Below are positions 8,170 through 15,573 of a DNA stretch of 64,000 nucleotides, in pieces (positions within the stretch are counted from its first letter, which is position 1; the number at the start of each line of letters is the position of its first letter). A model generated the notes under the pieces. It had not been told where the DNA came from and ran no database searches. It saw only the letters and a program-made list of their open reading frames with translations. The stretch is taken from positions 3,249,001 to 3,313,000 of the forward strand of contig CP000699.1 in assembly GCA_000016765.1 (NCBI GenBank), written 5' to 3'. Position numbers and translations under genes: made by a program. The DNA comes from Rhizorhabdus wittichii RW1 (lineage in GTDB: Bacteria; Pseudomonadota; Alphaproteobacteria; Sphingomonadales; Sphingomonadaceae).

Positions 8170-9125
8170 CAAGTCAGTTGAGGCTGGAGATTGGCAGCGT
8201 CGCGGATGCGAGCATTGGCGATGCAGATAATTTTGCGCATGAGGGCGGCGAGAGCGAGGCGTTTGGGTTTTCCAGCGCGGACGAGTGCGTTGTAGAAGTC
8301 TGCGAGAGGATTTTTGCCGCGAGCGGCGGCGAGGGCGGCGATGAAGAGGGCGGGCCTGATCTGCCTTCGTCCGCCTGAGCTGTGTCGGCGGGCCTGGAGT
8401 TTTCCGCTGTCTCTGGGATGAGGGGCGCAACCAGCGAGGCTTGCGGCCTGCCGGCGGTTGAGAGAGCCGAGTTCGGGCATGGTTGCGATCAGGAGAGGAG
8501 CGAGGACGGCGGCGACGCCTGGGATGGATCGCAAGGCGCGAGCGCGGGAGGTGAGGTCGCGGTGTTGGTTGATGAGCTCCTCGATCTGAACCTCGATGGT
8601 GCGGATACGGTGTTCGAGATCGGCGATATGGTCGCGGATGTCGTCGGCGACGAGATGCCCACGAGGGGCCTTGAGGCGATTGGTTTCCTGGCGCTTCATG
8701 GCGACGAGATCGAGGCGTCGTGAGACGAGGAGGCTGATCTGGGCCTGGCAAGGCTCGGGAGGTTGCCAGCGCATCAGGCCGGGACTGCGGTCGATGGCGT
8801 AGCGGCTGAGCCAGCGGGCATCGATGGGGTCGGTCTTGGCGCGTTTGCCGAAGGAGCGGATATAGGCCTTGATCTTGGCGGCATCACCGCGGTGAACGGG
8901 GATGGCGAGGCCGCAGAGGACGGCGAGGAGCTTGTCCTCATGGCCTCCGGTCGCTTCGCATACGGCCAGATCGCGGTTGCGCAGCGGATCGAGCGCGGCC
9001 GTGAGGGCCTGGGTCTCGTTGGCTATGGTGAGGGTCTGGCCGGTTACGCTGTCGAACAGGGTCACGCTGTCCTGGGATACGTCGAGGCCAAGAGCTGTCT
9101 GGATTTCGTCGGCATATCGTATCAT
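8169..9125 (-). CDS. IS110 family transposase (bridge-RNA-type recombinase)
   Basis: A 318-residue DEDD/serine recombinase. The N-terminal RuvC-like domain shows GLDVSQDSV (Asp15), CEATGGHEDKL and KTDPIDARWLSRYA, which supply the acidic residues. The C-terminal Transposase_20 domain shows SIPGVAAVLAPLL, LAGCAPHPRDSGKL (candidate catalytic Ser in RDSG) and SSGGRRQIRPALF. Length and order are complete, with no frameshift. The stop codon runs off the element end: its last base is the A of the AT core at 8168-8169. All the element's non-coding DNA lies upstream of the gene, as in the IS110 rather than IS1111 subgroup. Confidence 0.93.
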   Translation of the reverse strand: MIRYADEIQTALGLDVSQDSVTLFDSVTGQTLTIANETQALTAALDPLRNRDLAVCEATGGHEDKLLAVLCGLAIPVHRGDAAKIKAYIRSFGKRAKTDPIDARWLSRYAIDRSPGLMRWQPPEPCQAQISLLVSRRLDLVAMKRQETNRLKAPRGHLVADDIRDHIADLEHRIRTIEVQIEELINQHRDLTSRARALRSIPGVAAVLAPLLIATMPELGSLNRRQAASLAGCAPHPRDSGKLQARRHSSGGRRQIRPALFIAALAAARGKNPLADFYNALVRAGKPKRLALAALMRKIICIANARIRDAANLQPQLT

Positions 9126-9133
9126 CTTGGGGT

Positions 9134-9300
9134 CCCATGCTTCGAATTGTCTGCGGGCGTGCCGAAAGGCGGCCCATTCAAGTCAGCAAGCGATGCGAAG
9201 CTGGGGCGACAAGAGCCCTGGATGACGTCGGTCGTTTCGACCTATTCCCGCACGGGCGCCTTGCCGCCACGAGCTGCGGGGTGGCCACCCCGCAGCTCGT
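9134..9300 (-). ncRNA. Candidate IS110 bridge RNA
   Basis: On the minus strand the leader folds as follows. (1) A 5' hairpin from the perfect 32-base palindrome at 9269-9300. (2) A target-binding hairpin with outer stem 9254-9263/9210-9218 and inner hairpin GGTCGAAACGACC at 9230-9242. One loop strand carries GCGGGAAT (9244-9251), identical to the left target in element orientation; the other carries CGTCAT (9222-9227), the reverse complement of the right target. (3) A donor-binding hairpin closed by CCCAGCTTCG (9196-9205) with CGAAGCATGGG (9134-9144) and an inner GC hairpin at 9155-9175. Its loops carry CTGACTTGA (9178-9186), matching the element's right end (8169-8177), and AGACAAT (9146-9152), complementary to the left end (9337-9343). 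All four guide segments have the orientation known for bridge RNAs. Confidence 0.82.
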
Positions 9301-9317
9301 CTCGCCAGCCACCCACT

Positions 9318-9341
9318 CTTAAATCATTTTCCCGAGAGACA
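9318..9341 (-). promoter_or_regulatory. Left-end half of a circle-junction promoter
   Basis: On the minus strand the element begins T-GTCTCTCGGGAAAATGA-TTTAAG. If the right end (...CTGACTTG) is joined through the AT core, TTGATT is formed exactly 17 bases upstream of TTTAAG (9318-9323). In the inserted state the -35 region reads GGAATT instead. Confidence 0.5.
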
Positions 9342-9430
9342 ATTCCCGCGAAAGCGGGAATCCACGGTCACGTAGCATTTCGTCTCCTGCGGGCCGCCGT
9401 CCATGGATTCCCGCTTTCGCGGGAATGACG
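9342..9430. repeat. Family A repeat, right part of the copy split by IS110
   Basis: ATTCCCGCGAAAGCGGGAAT at the left and ATTCCCGCTTTCGCGGGAAT with GACG at the right, inverted around a 48-base centre. The first four bases of the left arm are displaced to 8164-8167 by the insertion. Confidence 0.85.
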
Positions 9431-9513
9431 ATGGGGGTTGGAAGACGACCGGGACACGTCCCAGCGCCGACAGGCTTCATCCGGCGACGGCTTTCCAGTA
9501 AGAGCTTCGCCCG

Positions 9514-10623
9514 ATGGTACTCTCCCTTATCGGCTCAAAGCCGTTCTTCGACGACAAGAACCATGCCTTCTGGGTGCTCCAGTCGGCCGGGTGGAGCGGC
9601 TATTTCGTGCTGCGCGCGCTCGGCGGGCTGGCCAACAACATGGGCCTGCTGTTCATCGTGCCGACGGCGCTGACCACCGCGACCGGCTATTCGCTGACCC
9701 TGCTGATGGCGTCGGCCTTCCGCCGGCTGATCAAGCTCAAGCCGATCGTCACCTGGACGGTGTCGATCCTGATCCTGGTGCTGGCGGCGGCGGTGTTCTC
9801 GTCGATCGAGACCTGGGCGCACGCCACCTTCTACCGGCCGCAGGAGATGCCCAAGGGCATCCAGTTCTTCGGCGCGATCCTGCTCGATCTCGCGCTGCTC
9901 GCGGCCTGGTCCTCGCTTTATTACGGGATCAACTTCTACCTGCTGCTCGAGGAGCAGTCCGACCGGGTCGAGCGGCTCGAGAGCCAGGCGAGCTCGGCGC
10001 AGCTCGCGATGCTGCGCTACCAGCTCAACCCGCATTTCCTGTTCAACACGCTCAACTCGATCTCGACGCTGGTGCTGCTCAAGGAGACCCAGCGCGCCAA
10101 TGCGATGCTGTCGCGCCTGTCCTCCTTCCTGCGCTACACCCTCGCCAACGAGCCCGAGGGCACGGTCAGCCTCGCCCAGGAGATCGAGACGCTGAAGCTC
10201 TATCTCGACATCGAGAAGATGCGCTTCGAGGACCGGCTGCGCGCCGATTTCGAGATCGATCCGGCGGCGTCGGAGGCCCGGCTGCCCTCGCTGCTGCTCC
10301 AGCCGCTGGTCGAGAATGCGATCAAATATGCGGTCACCCCGCTCGAAGAGGGCGCGGACATCGTCGTCACCGCCCGGCTGGCCGGCATGGAACCGGATCG
10401 TCGCCTGATCATTACGGTTACCGACACCGGACCGGGGTTGAACGATGGATTGACGCGTCCCACCTACTCGACCGGCGTCGGTCTGGCGAATATTCGCGAC
10501 AGGCTGGCGCAGGCTTATGGCACGGACCAACGATTTGAGGTCCAGACTGACCGGCAGGAAGGTTTCGGAGTCGTGATCGACATCCCCTTCCAGTCCGCGA
10601 AACAGCGCAAGGATAGTGCATGA
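9514..10623 (+). CDS. LytS-type sensor histidine kinase
   Basis: A 369-residue membrane kinase of the LytS/YehU (His_kinase) family. The N-terminal 145 residues hold about four hydrophobic helices. A short coiled region (EEQSDRVERLESQ) leads to the phosphoacceptor block YQLNPHFLFNTLNS with His near residue 174. The C-terminal ATPase domain shows LLLQPLVENAIKYAV and DTGPGL. The stop overlaps the ATG of the response regulator gene by four bases (ATGA), so the two form a cognate pair. The signal sensed is unknown. The start is less certain, since no clear Shine-Dalgarno is present. Confidence 0.92.
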   Translation: MVLSLIGSKPFFDDKNHAFWVLQSAGWSGYFVLRALGGLANNMGLLFIVPTALTTATGYSLTLLMASAFRRLIKLKPIVTWTVSILILVLAAAVFSSIETWAHATFYRPQEMPKGIQFFGAILLDLALLAAWSSLYYGINFYLLLEEQSDRVERLESQASSAQLAMLRYQLNPHFLFNTLNSISTLVLLKETQRANAMLSRLSSFLRYTLANEPEGTVSLAQEIETLKLYLDIEKMRFEDRLRADFEIDPAASEARLPSLLLQPLVENAIKYAVTPLEEGADIVVTARLAGMEPDRRLIITVTDTGPGLNDGLTRPTYSTGVGLANIRDRLAQAYGTDQRFEVQTDRQEGFGVVIDIPFQSAKQRKDSA

Positions 10624-11420
10624 CGATCCGAACCATTCTCGTCGACGACGAGCCGCTCGCCATTCAGGGCTTGAGATTGAGGCTGGCGGCACACGAGGAT
10701 GTCGAAATCATCGAAACCTGCCTGAACGGCCGCGAGGCGATCCGGGCGATCAAGACCCACAAGCCCGACCTCGTCTTCCTCGACATCCAGATGCCCGGAT
10801 TCGACGGCTTCTCCGTGATCCAGGGGCTGATGGAGGTCGAGCCGCCGCTGTTCGTCTTCTGCACCGCCTATGAGGATCACGCGATCCGCGCCTTCCAGGC
10901 GCAGGCGCTCGACTATCTGCTCAAGCCCGTCGACGAGCAGCGGCTGGCCGACACGCTCGACCGCGTGCGCCAGCGCCTCGCCGAGAAGAAGGGCGTCGAG
11001 GAGGTCGGCCGGCTCAAGGAGGTGCTCGCCGAGGTCGCCCCCGACGCGGCCGACAGCTATGGCGAGAGCGACGACGCGCCCGCGTCGAACCGCTTCGAGA
11101 AGATGATCAACATCAAGGATCGCGGCCAGATCTTCCGCGTCGACGTCGACACGATCGAGCGGATCGACGCCGCCGGCGACTATATGTGCATCTACACCGG
11201 CGACAACACGCTGATCCTGCGCGAGACGATGAAGGACCTGGAGAAGCGGCTCGATCCGCGCCGCTTCCAGCGCGTCCACCGCTCGACGATCGTCAATCTC
11301 GACCTGGTCCGCCAGGTCAAGCCGCACACCAACGGCGAATGCTTCCTGGTGCTCGATTCGGGCGCGCAGGTGAAGGTCAGCCGCTCCTATCGCGAGGTCG
11401 TCGCGCGCTTCGTCCATTGA
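10620..11420 (+). CDS. LytTR-type response regulator
   Basis: A 266-residue regulator with an N-terminal receiver domain (phosphoacceptor Asp in VFLDIQMPG near residue 55, conserved Thr in FCTAYEDHAI and Lys in LLKPVD). A charged linker follows, then a C-terminal LytTR DNA-binding domain beginning near NMINIKDRGQIF and ending HRSTIVNLDLVRQVK...VSRSYRE. LytTR domains bind DNA through beta strands rather than a helix-turn-helix. Translationally coupled to the LytS-like kinase. Such pairs often control a few cell-surface or transport genes; targets here are unknown. Confidence 0.93.
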   Translation: MTIRTILVDDEPLAIQGLRLRLAAHEDVEIIETCLNGREAIRAIKTHKPDLVFLDIQMPGFDGFSVIQGLMEVEPPLFVFCTAYEDHAIRAFQAQALDYLLKPVDEQRLADTLDRVRQRLAEKKGVEEVGRLKEVLAEVAPDAADSYGESDDAPASNRFEKMINIKDRGQIFRVDVDTIERIDAAGDYMCIYTGDNTLILRETMKDLEKRLDPRRFQRVHRSTIVNLDLVRQVKPHTNGECFLVLDSGAQVKVSRSYREVVARFVH

Positions 11421-11425
11421 TAATT

Positions 11426-11547
11426 CCTCCCCTGCGATGCAGGGGAGGGGGACCACCCGCAGGGTGGTGGAGGGGGCGACGGCGCAGCCGGCGCTGACGC
11501 GCTGCCCTTCCACCGCTTCGCGGTCCCCCTCCCCGTTCCGGGGAGGA
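11426..11547. repeat. Family C palindromic repeat
   Basis: Starts CCTCCCCTGCGATGCAGGGG and ends CGTTCCGGGGAGGA, with internal GGTGGAGGGG and its inverse. It lies between the response regulator and the lyase gene; its right arm is 15 bases from the latter's ATG. Confidence 0.8.
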
Positions 11548-11562
11548 ATGAGAGGGGAGCCC

Positions 11563-12414
11563 ATGACGATCCGCCCGCGCCGCAGCGCGCTCTACATGCC
11601 CGCCTCGAACCTGCGCGCGATCGACAAGGCGCGGTCGCTGCCCTGCGACGTGGTGATCTTCGACCTCGAGGACGCGGTCGCGCCCGAGGCCAAGGCCGAG
11701 GCGCGCGCCAATGCGGTGGCGGCGGTGCGCGACGGCGGGTTCGGGAAGCGCGAGCTGGTGATTCGGGTCAATGCGCTCGGCACCCCCTGGGCCGAGGACG
11801 ACCTTGCCGCGGCGGCATCGTCGGGCGCCGACGCGATCCTCGCCCCCAAGGTCGGCGATGCGGACAGCGTGCGCCGCTATCATGCGGCGATCGCGGCGGC
11901 CCCGGCGGCGACGGGCTTCTGGGCGATGGTCGAGACCACCCGGGCGATCTTCCGGCTCGATGCGATCGCCGAGGCGATGAGCGCCCGCCCGGCGGCGTTC
12001 GTGCTCGGCACCAACGACCTCGCCAAGGAGATGGGCGCGCGCCTCACCGTCGAGCGGACGCCGTTCCTCGGCATGATGGCGATGGCGGTCGCGGCGGCGA
12101 AGGGCCATGGCCTCGCCATCCTCGACGGCGTCTACAACGCGTTCGACGACGAGGCCGGCCTCGACCGGCAATGCGCCGAGGCGAAGGCCTATGGCTTCGA
12201 CGGCAAGACGCTGATCCATCCGCGCCAGATCGATCCGACCAACCGGGCGTTCAGCCCCGACGCGGCGGAGATCGCCTGGGCGCGCGCCGCGGTCGACGGC
12301 TTCGCCGCGCCCGAAAATGCCGGCAAGGGGGCGATCAGGGTCGGCGGAGAGATGGTCGAGCGGCTGCACCTCGACCAGGCGCACGCGATCCTGGCGATGG
12401 CCGGGGACGCGTAG
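11563..12414 (+). CDS. HpcH/HpaI aldolase family, CitE-like CoA ester lyase
   Basis: A 283-residue TIM-barrel protein of the citrate lyase beta-like group, which cleaves or forms C-C bonds of 3-hydroxyacyl-CoA or malyl-CoA-type esters with Mg2+. Recognisable blocks are RSALYMPASN at the start, VIFDLEDAV near 36-44 (metal/CoA pocket), AMVETTRAIF, VLGTNDLAKEM and GFDGKTLIHPRQID. Without citrate lyase alpha or gamma genes nearby it is probably a stand-alone lyase, perhaps of malyl- or citramalyl-CoA. The ATG follows AGAGGGGAGCCC; an in-frame ATG at 11548 lies too close to its own Shine-Dalgarno. Confidence 0.88.
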   Translation: MTIRPRRSALYMPASNLRAIDKARSLPCDVVIFDLEDAVAPEAKAEARANAVAAVRDGGFGKRELVIRVNALGTPWAEDDLAAAASSGADAILAPKVGDADSVRRYHAAIAAAPAATGFWAMVETTRAIFRLDAIAEAMSARPAAFVLGTNDLAKEMGARLTVERTPFLGMMAMAVAAAKGHGLAILDGVYNAFDDEAGLDRQCAEAKAYGFDGKTLIHPRQIDPTNRAFSPDAAEIAWARAAVDGFAAPENAGKGAIRVGGEMVERLHLDQAHAILAMAGDA

Positions 12415-12764
12415 CGGAATATTGGGAGGGGCGCGGCATCTTTGCCCCGTCATCGCGGCGAAAGCCGGAATCTCCCTGCCTTTCCATGTCTCCGGCGAGC
12501 GAAGGGCGGAGAGAAGCGAGATCCCGGCTTTCGCCGGGATGACCGGAAGGGGGAGGCGAGGCGGTCTTTTCGCGAAAGCTCGCCCTGGGCCGGACGCGGT
12601 CGAAGGACAGCGGCCGGAAAGATCAGCGTCTAAGCGGCGGCGCGGCCGGCGTAAAGGCCGTAAATGTTCGTCTTTCCGCTGTTTTACGCGGATGATACTC
12701 TGCGTCGGACAAGGCTTACCCCAAGACAAAAGAGGGGATTACGCAGACGCGTTCCCAGGACCTG
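12415..12764. other. 350-base gene-free interval
   Basis: Contains a family A repeat (12448-12543), then about 220 bases without a convincing ORF. The stretch 12650-12720 (GTAAATGTTCGTC, TTTTACGCGGATGATACTC) probably holds the promoter of the downstream kinase, but no confident -35/-10 pair is visible. Confidence 0.5.
12448..12543. repeat. Family A palindromic repeat, two-arm copy
   Basis: CGTCATCGCGGCGAAAGCCGG at the left and CCGGCTTTCGCCGGGATGACC at the right; one base in the left stem has drifted (CGCGG for CCCGG). Confidence 0.8.
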
Positions 12765-14843
12765 ATGCCGCGTGGCTGGCCGCGCATGGCCACGGATCGC
12801 CGGACCATAGGTCTCACGGCGCTGTTCGCGGCCATCATCGTCGTGGCGATCCTCAAGGCTGCCCACCTGACCCCGCCGTCCGATCGCTCCGGCGCCGTCG
12901 AGGTCGCGCTGCTGGTCTTCGCCGGGCTGCTGTCGGCGGCGGCGATGGTCTGGTCGTGGCGCTCGCACCTGATCGAGCGCGACCGGGTCGAGCGGCGCGA
13001 GCTGGTCGACGCGGCCGAGCTGGCGGCGGTGATGGTGGTCGATGAGGAGGGGACGATCCGTCACTGGTCGCGCGGCTGCGAGGAACTGTACGGCTGGCCC
13101 GCGGCGGCGGCGGTCGGGCGCAGGCGGGTCGACCTGCTCGACACCCAGACGCCCGAGCCGGTCGAGGCGCTGTGGCACCGGCTCCGCGTCGCCGGGCGGG
13201 TCAGCATCGAGCTGGTCGAGCGCCATCGCGACGGTCATGAGCTGATCATCCACGACCATGCCAAGATCATCCGCCACGGCGCCGACCATCATTCGGCGGT
13301 GATCGCGGTCACCGACGTCACCGAATGGCGGCGCGCGGAGGAGGCGCTGCGGCTGAGCGAGGCGCGGCTCGCCACCTCGGTCGCGGTGCAGGGCATCTTC
13401 ATCTACGAATATGACCTGATCGCCGGCCAGCCGATCTGGACGACCAGCGGCGAGACCTTCTTCGGCCTCGACGGCGAGGAGACCGGGACGGGCCCGCGCT
13501 ACTGGAGCGAGGCGCTCGACGCGCAGGTCCGCGAGGTCGTCGCGACGACGACGGCCAGCGGCCAGGACCGCGCCCATTTCGATTTCGACTTCCGCCACCC
13601 CGACGGCGCCGCGCGGCGCGGCGAAGGCTGGGCGCGGATCATCCGCAACCGCGAGGGCCGGCCGGTGCGCCTGCTCGGCACCCATCTCGACGTCACCGAG
13701 CGGCGCGAGCGCGAGCAGGAGCTGCGCGCGGGCGAGGCCGAGCGGCGGGCGATCCTGGCGACCGTGCCCGACGCGATGTTCGTCTGCGACGAGCGCGGCC
13801 ATGTCCGCGCGTGCAGCGCCACCGCGCGCCAGCTGCTCGGCTATGGCGAGGGCGAGCTGATCGGCCACCAGCTCAGCGACCTGGTCGACGATCCGCGCGG
13901 CCCGGCGGCGGTGCGCCGCGACCTCGCCCGCGCGCGGCAGCTCGGCCCCGGCGGGCAGTGGCCGGTGCCGATCAGCGTGCGCCGCGCCGACGGTGAATCG
14001 GTGCCGATCTCGTTCGTGCTCGGCGACGCCTATGTCGACGGCGCGCGCATGTACGTCGTGTTCGGCCGGGACATGCGCCCGACCATCGCGACCGAGGAGC
14101 GCTTCCACCGGCTCACCAACGACCTCGCCCAGGTCTCGCGCCTCGGCATGATGGGGGAGATGGCGGGCGCGCTCGCGCATGAGCTGAGCCAGCCGCTGTC
14201 GGCGATCGTCAACTTCCTCGGCGCGGTCGACCTGATGCTCGACGGCGACGACGAGCGGGTCGACATCGCCCGGCTGCGCCAGGCGCTCCAGCGCGCCAGC
14301 GAGCAGGCGTCGCGCGCCGGGGAGATCATCCGCCGGCTGCGCGCCTTCATCCTGCGCGGCGAGGCCGACATGCGCGCCGAGCCGCTGACCAGCCTGGTGC
14401 GCGAGGCGGCGGCGCTGGCGCTGTTCAACAGCAGCAGCTTCGGCATCCGGCTGTCCTATGATTTCGAGAATGAGGGCCGGGTCGTGCTCGGCGACCGGAT
14501 CCAGATCCAGCAGGTGCTGGTCAACCTGATCCGCAACGCCGCCGACGCGATGACCGCGCAGGGCGAGGGCCGGCGCGAACTGCTGATTGCGACGAAGATG
14601 GCGCGTGACAACTTGATCGAGGTAATTGTGAAGGATTCGGGGCCGGGTATTGCATCGGAGATGCTGGAGAGACTGTTCAGCCCCTTCGCCACCACCAAGC
14701 GCGAGGGACTCGGCTTCGGCCTGGCGATCTCGCGGCGGATCATCGAGGCGCATGGCGGCCAGATGTCGGCAACCTCGGCGCCGGACGGCGGCGCCGTCTT
14801 CCGCTTCACCCTGCCGGTGATGGAAGAGGAAGGGGCGCGATGA
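12765..14843 (+). CDS. Multi-PAS sensor histidine kinase (FixL-like architecture)
   Basis: A 692-residue membrane-anchored kinase. Two hydrophobic helices (about 15-32 and 44-65) precede three PAS-like domains (about 80-190, 200-320 and 325-440). The dimerization/phosphoacceptor helix GEMAGALAHELSQPLSAIVN has its His near 474. The HATPase_c domain shows NLIRNAADAM, DSGPGI and GFGLAISRRIIEAHGG. The organisation and HELSQPL block are those of FixL/DctB-type kinases. I see no clear haem-coordinating His as in FixL, so oxygen sensing should not be assumed. The stop overlaps the response regulator ATG by four bases. An alternative ATG lies seven codons downstream (12786). Confidence 0.9.
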   Translation: MPRGWPRMATDRRTIGLTALFAAIIVVAILKAAHLTPPSDRSGAVEVALLVFAGLLSAAAMVWSWRSHLIERDRVERRELVDAAELAAVMVVDEEGTIRHWSRGCEELYGWPAAAAVGRRRVDLLDTQTPEPVEALWHRLRVAGRVSIELVERHRDGHELIIHDHAKIIRHGADHHSAVIAVTDVTEWRRAEEALRLSEARLATSVAVQGIFIYEYDLIAGQPIWTTSGETFFGLDGEETGTGPRYWSEALDAQVREVVATTTASGQDRAHFDFDFRHPDGAARRGEGWARIIRNREGRPVRLLGTHLDVTERREREQELRAGEAERRAILATVPDAMFVCDERGHVRACSATARQLLGYGEGELIGHQLSDLVDDPRGPAAVRRDLARARQLGPGGQWPVPISVRRADGESVPISFVLGDAYVDGARMYVVFGRDMRPTIATEERFHRLTNDLAQVSRLGMMGEMAGALAHELSQPLSAIVNFLGAVDLMLDGDDERVDIARLRQALQRASEQASRAGEIIRRLRAFILRGEADMRAEPLTSLVREAAALALFNSSSFGIRLSYDFENEGRVVLGDRIQIQQVLVNLIRNAADAMTAQGEGRRELLIATKMARDNLIEVIVKDSGPGIASEMLERLFSPFATTKREGLGFGLAISRRIIEAHGGQMSATSAPDGGAVFRFTLPVMEEEGAR

Positions 14844-15466
14844 ACAGCCGGCGCATCTACATCGTCGACGACGACGACGCGCTCCGCCAGTCGGTCGAGG
14901 TGCTGCTCGACGTCGCGGGCGGCTTCGTCACCCGCTCCTTCGCCTCGGGCGAGGCGTTCCTCGACGCGGTGCCGCAGATGGAGGCGGGCTGCGTCCTGCT
15001 CGACCTCAACATGCCCGGGCTCAACGGGCTCGAGGTGCTCCACCGGCTGCAGAAGCTCGACAACCGCTTCGAGACGATCCTGCTGACCGGGCAGGGCGAC
15101 ATCGGCGTCGCGGTCGAGGCGATGAAGTCGGGGGCGATCGACTTCATCGAGAAGCCCTATGACAACCGCATGCTGCTGGGCGCGCTCGACAACGGCTTCG
15201 CCCGGATCGAGGACCGCGAGAAGGAGGCGAGCGCGATCCAGTCGGCGCGCGACGGGATCGACCGGCTCACCCCGCGCGAGCGCGACGTGCTGCTCGGCCT
15301 GATCGACGGCAAGGCCAACAAGATCATCGCCTATGAGCTCGACATCAGCCCCCGCACGGTCGAGATCTACCGCGCCAACCTGATGGACAAGCTCGGCGTG
15401 CGCAGCGTCGCCGAGGCGGTCCGCATCGCCTTCGCGGCGGGGCTGGTGCCGGTCTTCCCACGATAA
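14840..15466 (+). CDS. FixJ/NarL-type response regulator
   Basis: A 208-residue regulator: receiver domain (YIVDDDDALRQSV; phosphoacceptor in VLLDLNMPG near residue 54; TGQGDIGVAVEAMKSGAIDF; Lys in IEKPYDN) and a LuxR-type helix-turn-helix (LTPRERDVLLGLIDGKANK, then ISPRTVEIYRANLMDKLGV). The sequence around GAIDFIEKP and SPRTVEIYRA is typical of FixJ/TodT-like regulators. Coupled by a four-base overlap to the PAS kinase. Targets are unknown. Confidence 0.93.
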   Translation: MNSRRIYIVDDDDALRQSVEVLLDVAGGFVTRSFASGEAFLDAVPQMEAGCVLLDLNMPGLNGLEVLHRLQKLDNRFETILLTGQGDIGVAVEAMKSGAIDFIEKPYDNRMLLGALDNGFARIEDREKEASAIQSARDGIDRLTPRERDVLLGLIDGKANKIIAYELDISPRTVEIYRANLMDKLGVRSVAEAVRIAFAAGLVPVFPR

Positions 15467-15481
15467 GGTGCCCCAAGGCCC

Positions 15482-15509
15482 CGTCATCCCGGCTTTCGCC
15501 GGGATGACG
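15482..15509. repeat. Family A repeat, single-arm copy
   Basis: CGTCATCCCGGC-TTTC-GCCGGGATGACG: one perfect hairpin with no second arm, downstream of the response regulator. It shows that a single arm can exist alone. Confidence 0.75.
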
Positions 15510-15573
15510 GAGAAACACGGTAGGTCGGACGCCACGGTTTGACCCGTAACGAGCCGCGGGGATATGCAGGGGC

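Larger units (their letters stand above)
8170..9341 (-). mobile_element. IS110-family insertion element
   Basis: The element is bounded by AT dinucleotides (8168-8169 and 9342-9343), the duplicated core. Deleting 8170-9343 restores an intact family A repeat arm. It has no terminal inverted repeats and no long target duplication, as expected of the family. Contents in transcript order: a 216-base leader with a bridge RNA, then the transposase ending at the element boundary. Boundaries were deduced by comparing the split repeat with its intact copy at 47481-47573. Confidence 0.8.

Noticed and set aside
8169..9186. TCAAGTCAG direct repeat (8169-8177 and 9178-9186) as a target-site duplication
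   Set aside because: One copy is inside the leader rather than at the element edge. It is explained as the donor guide matching the element's right end.
9269..9300. 32-base perfect palindrome as a transcription terminator or phage attachment site
   Set aside because: No T tract on either strand, and it lies inside the IS110 leader at the position of the bridge RNA's 5' hairpin.
12765..14843. Calling the PAS kinase a haem-based oxygen sensor (true FixL)
   Set aside because: The architecture and partner regulator resemble FixL/FixJ, but I could not find the haem-ligand His region and there are no fix/nif genes nearby.
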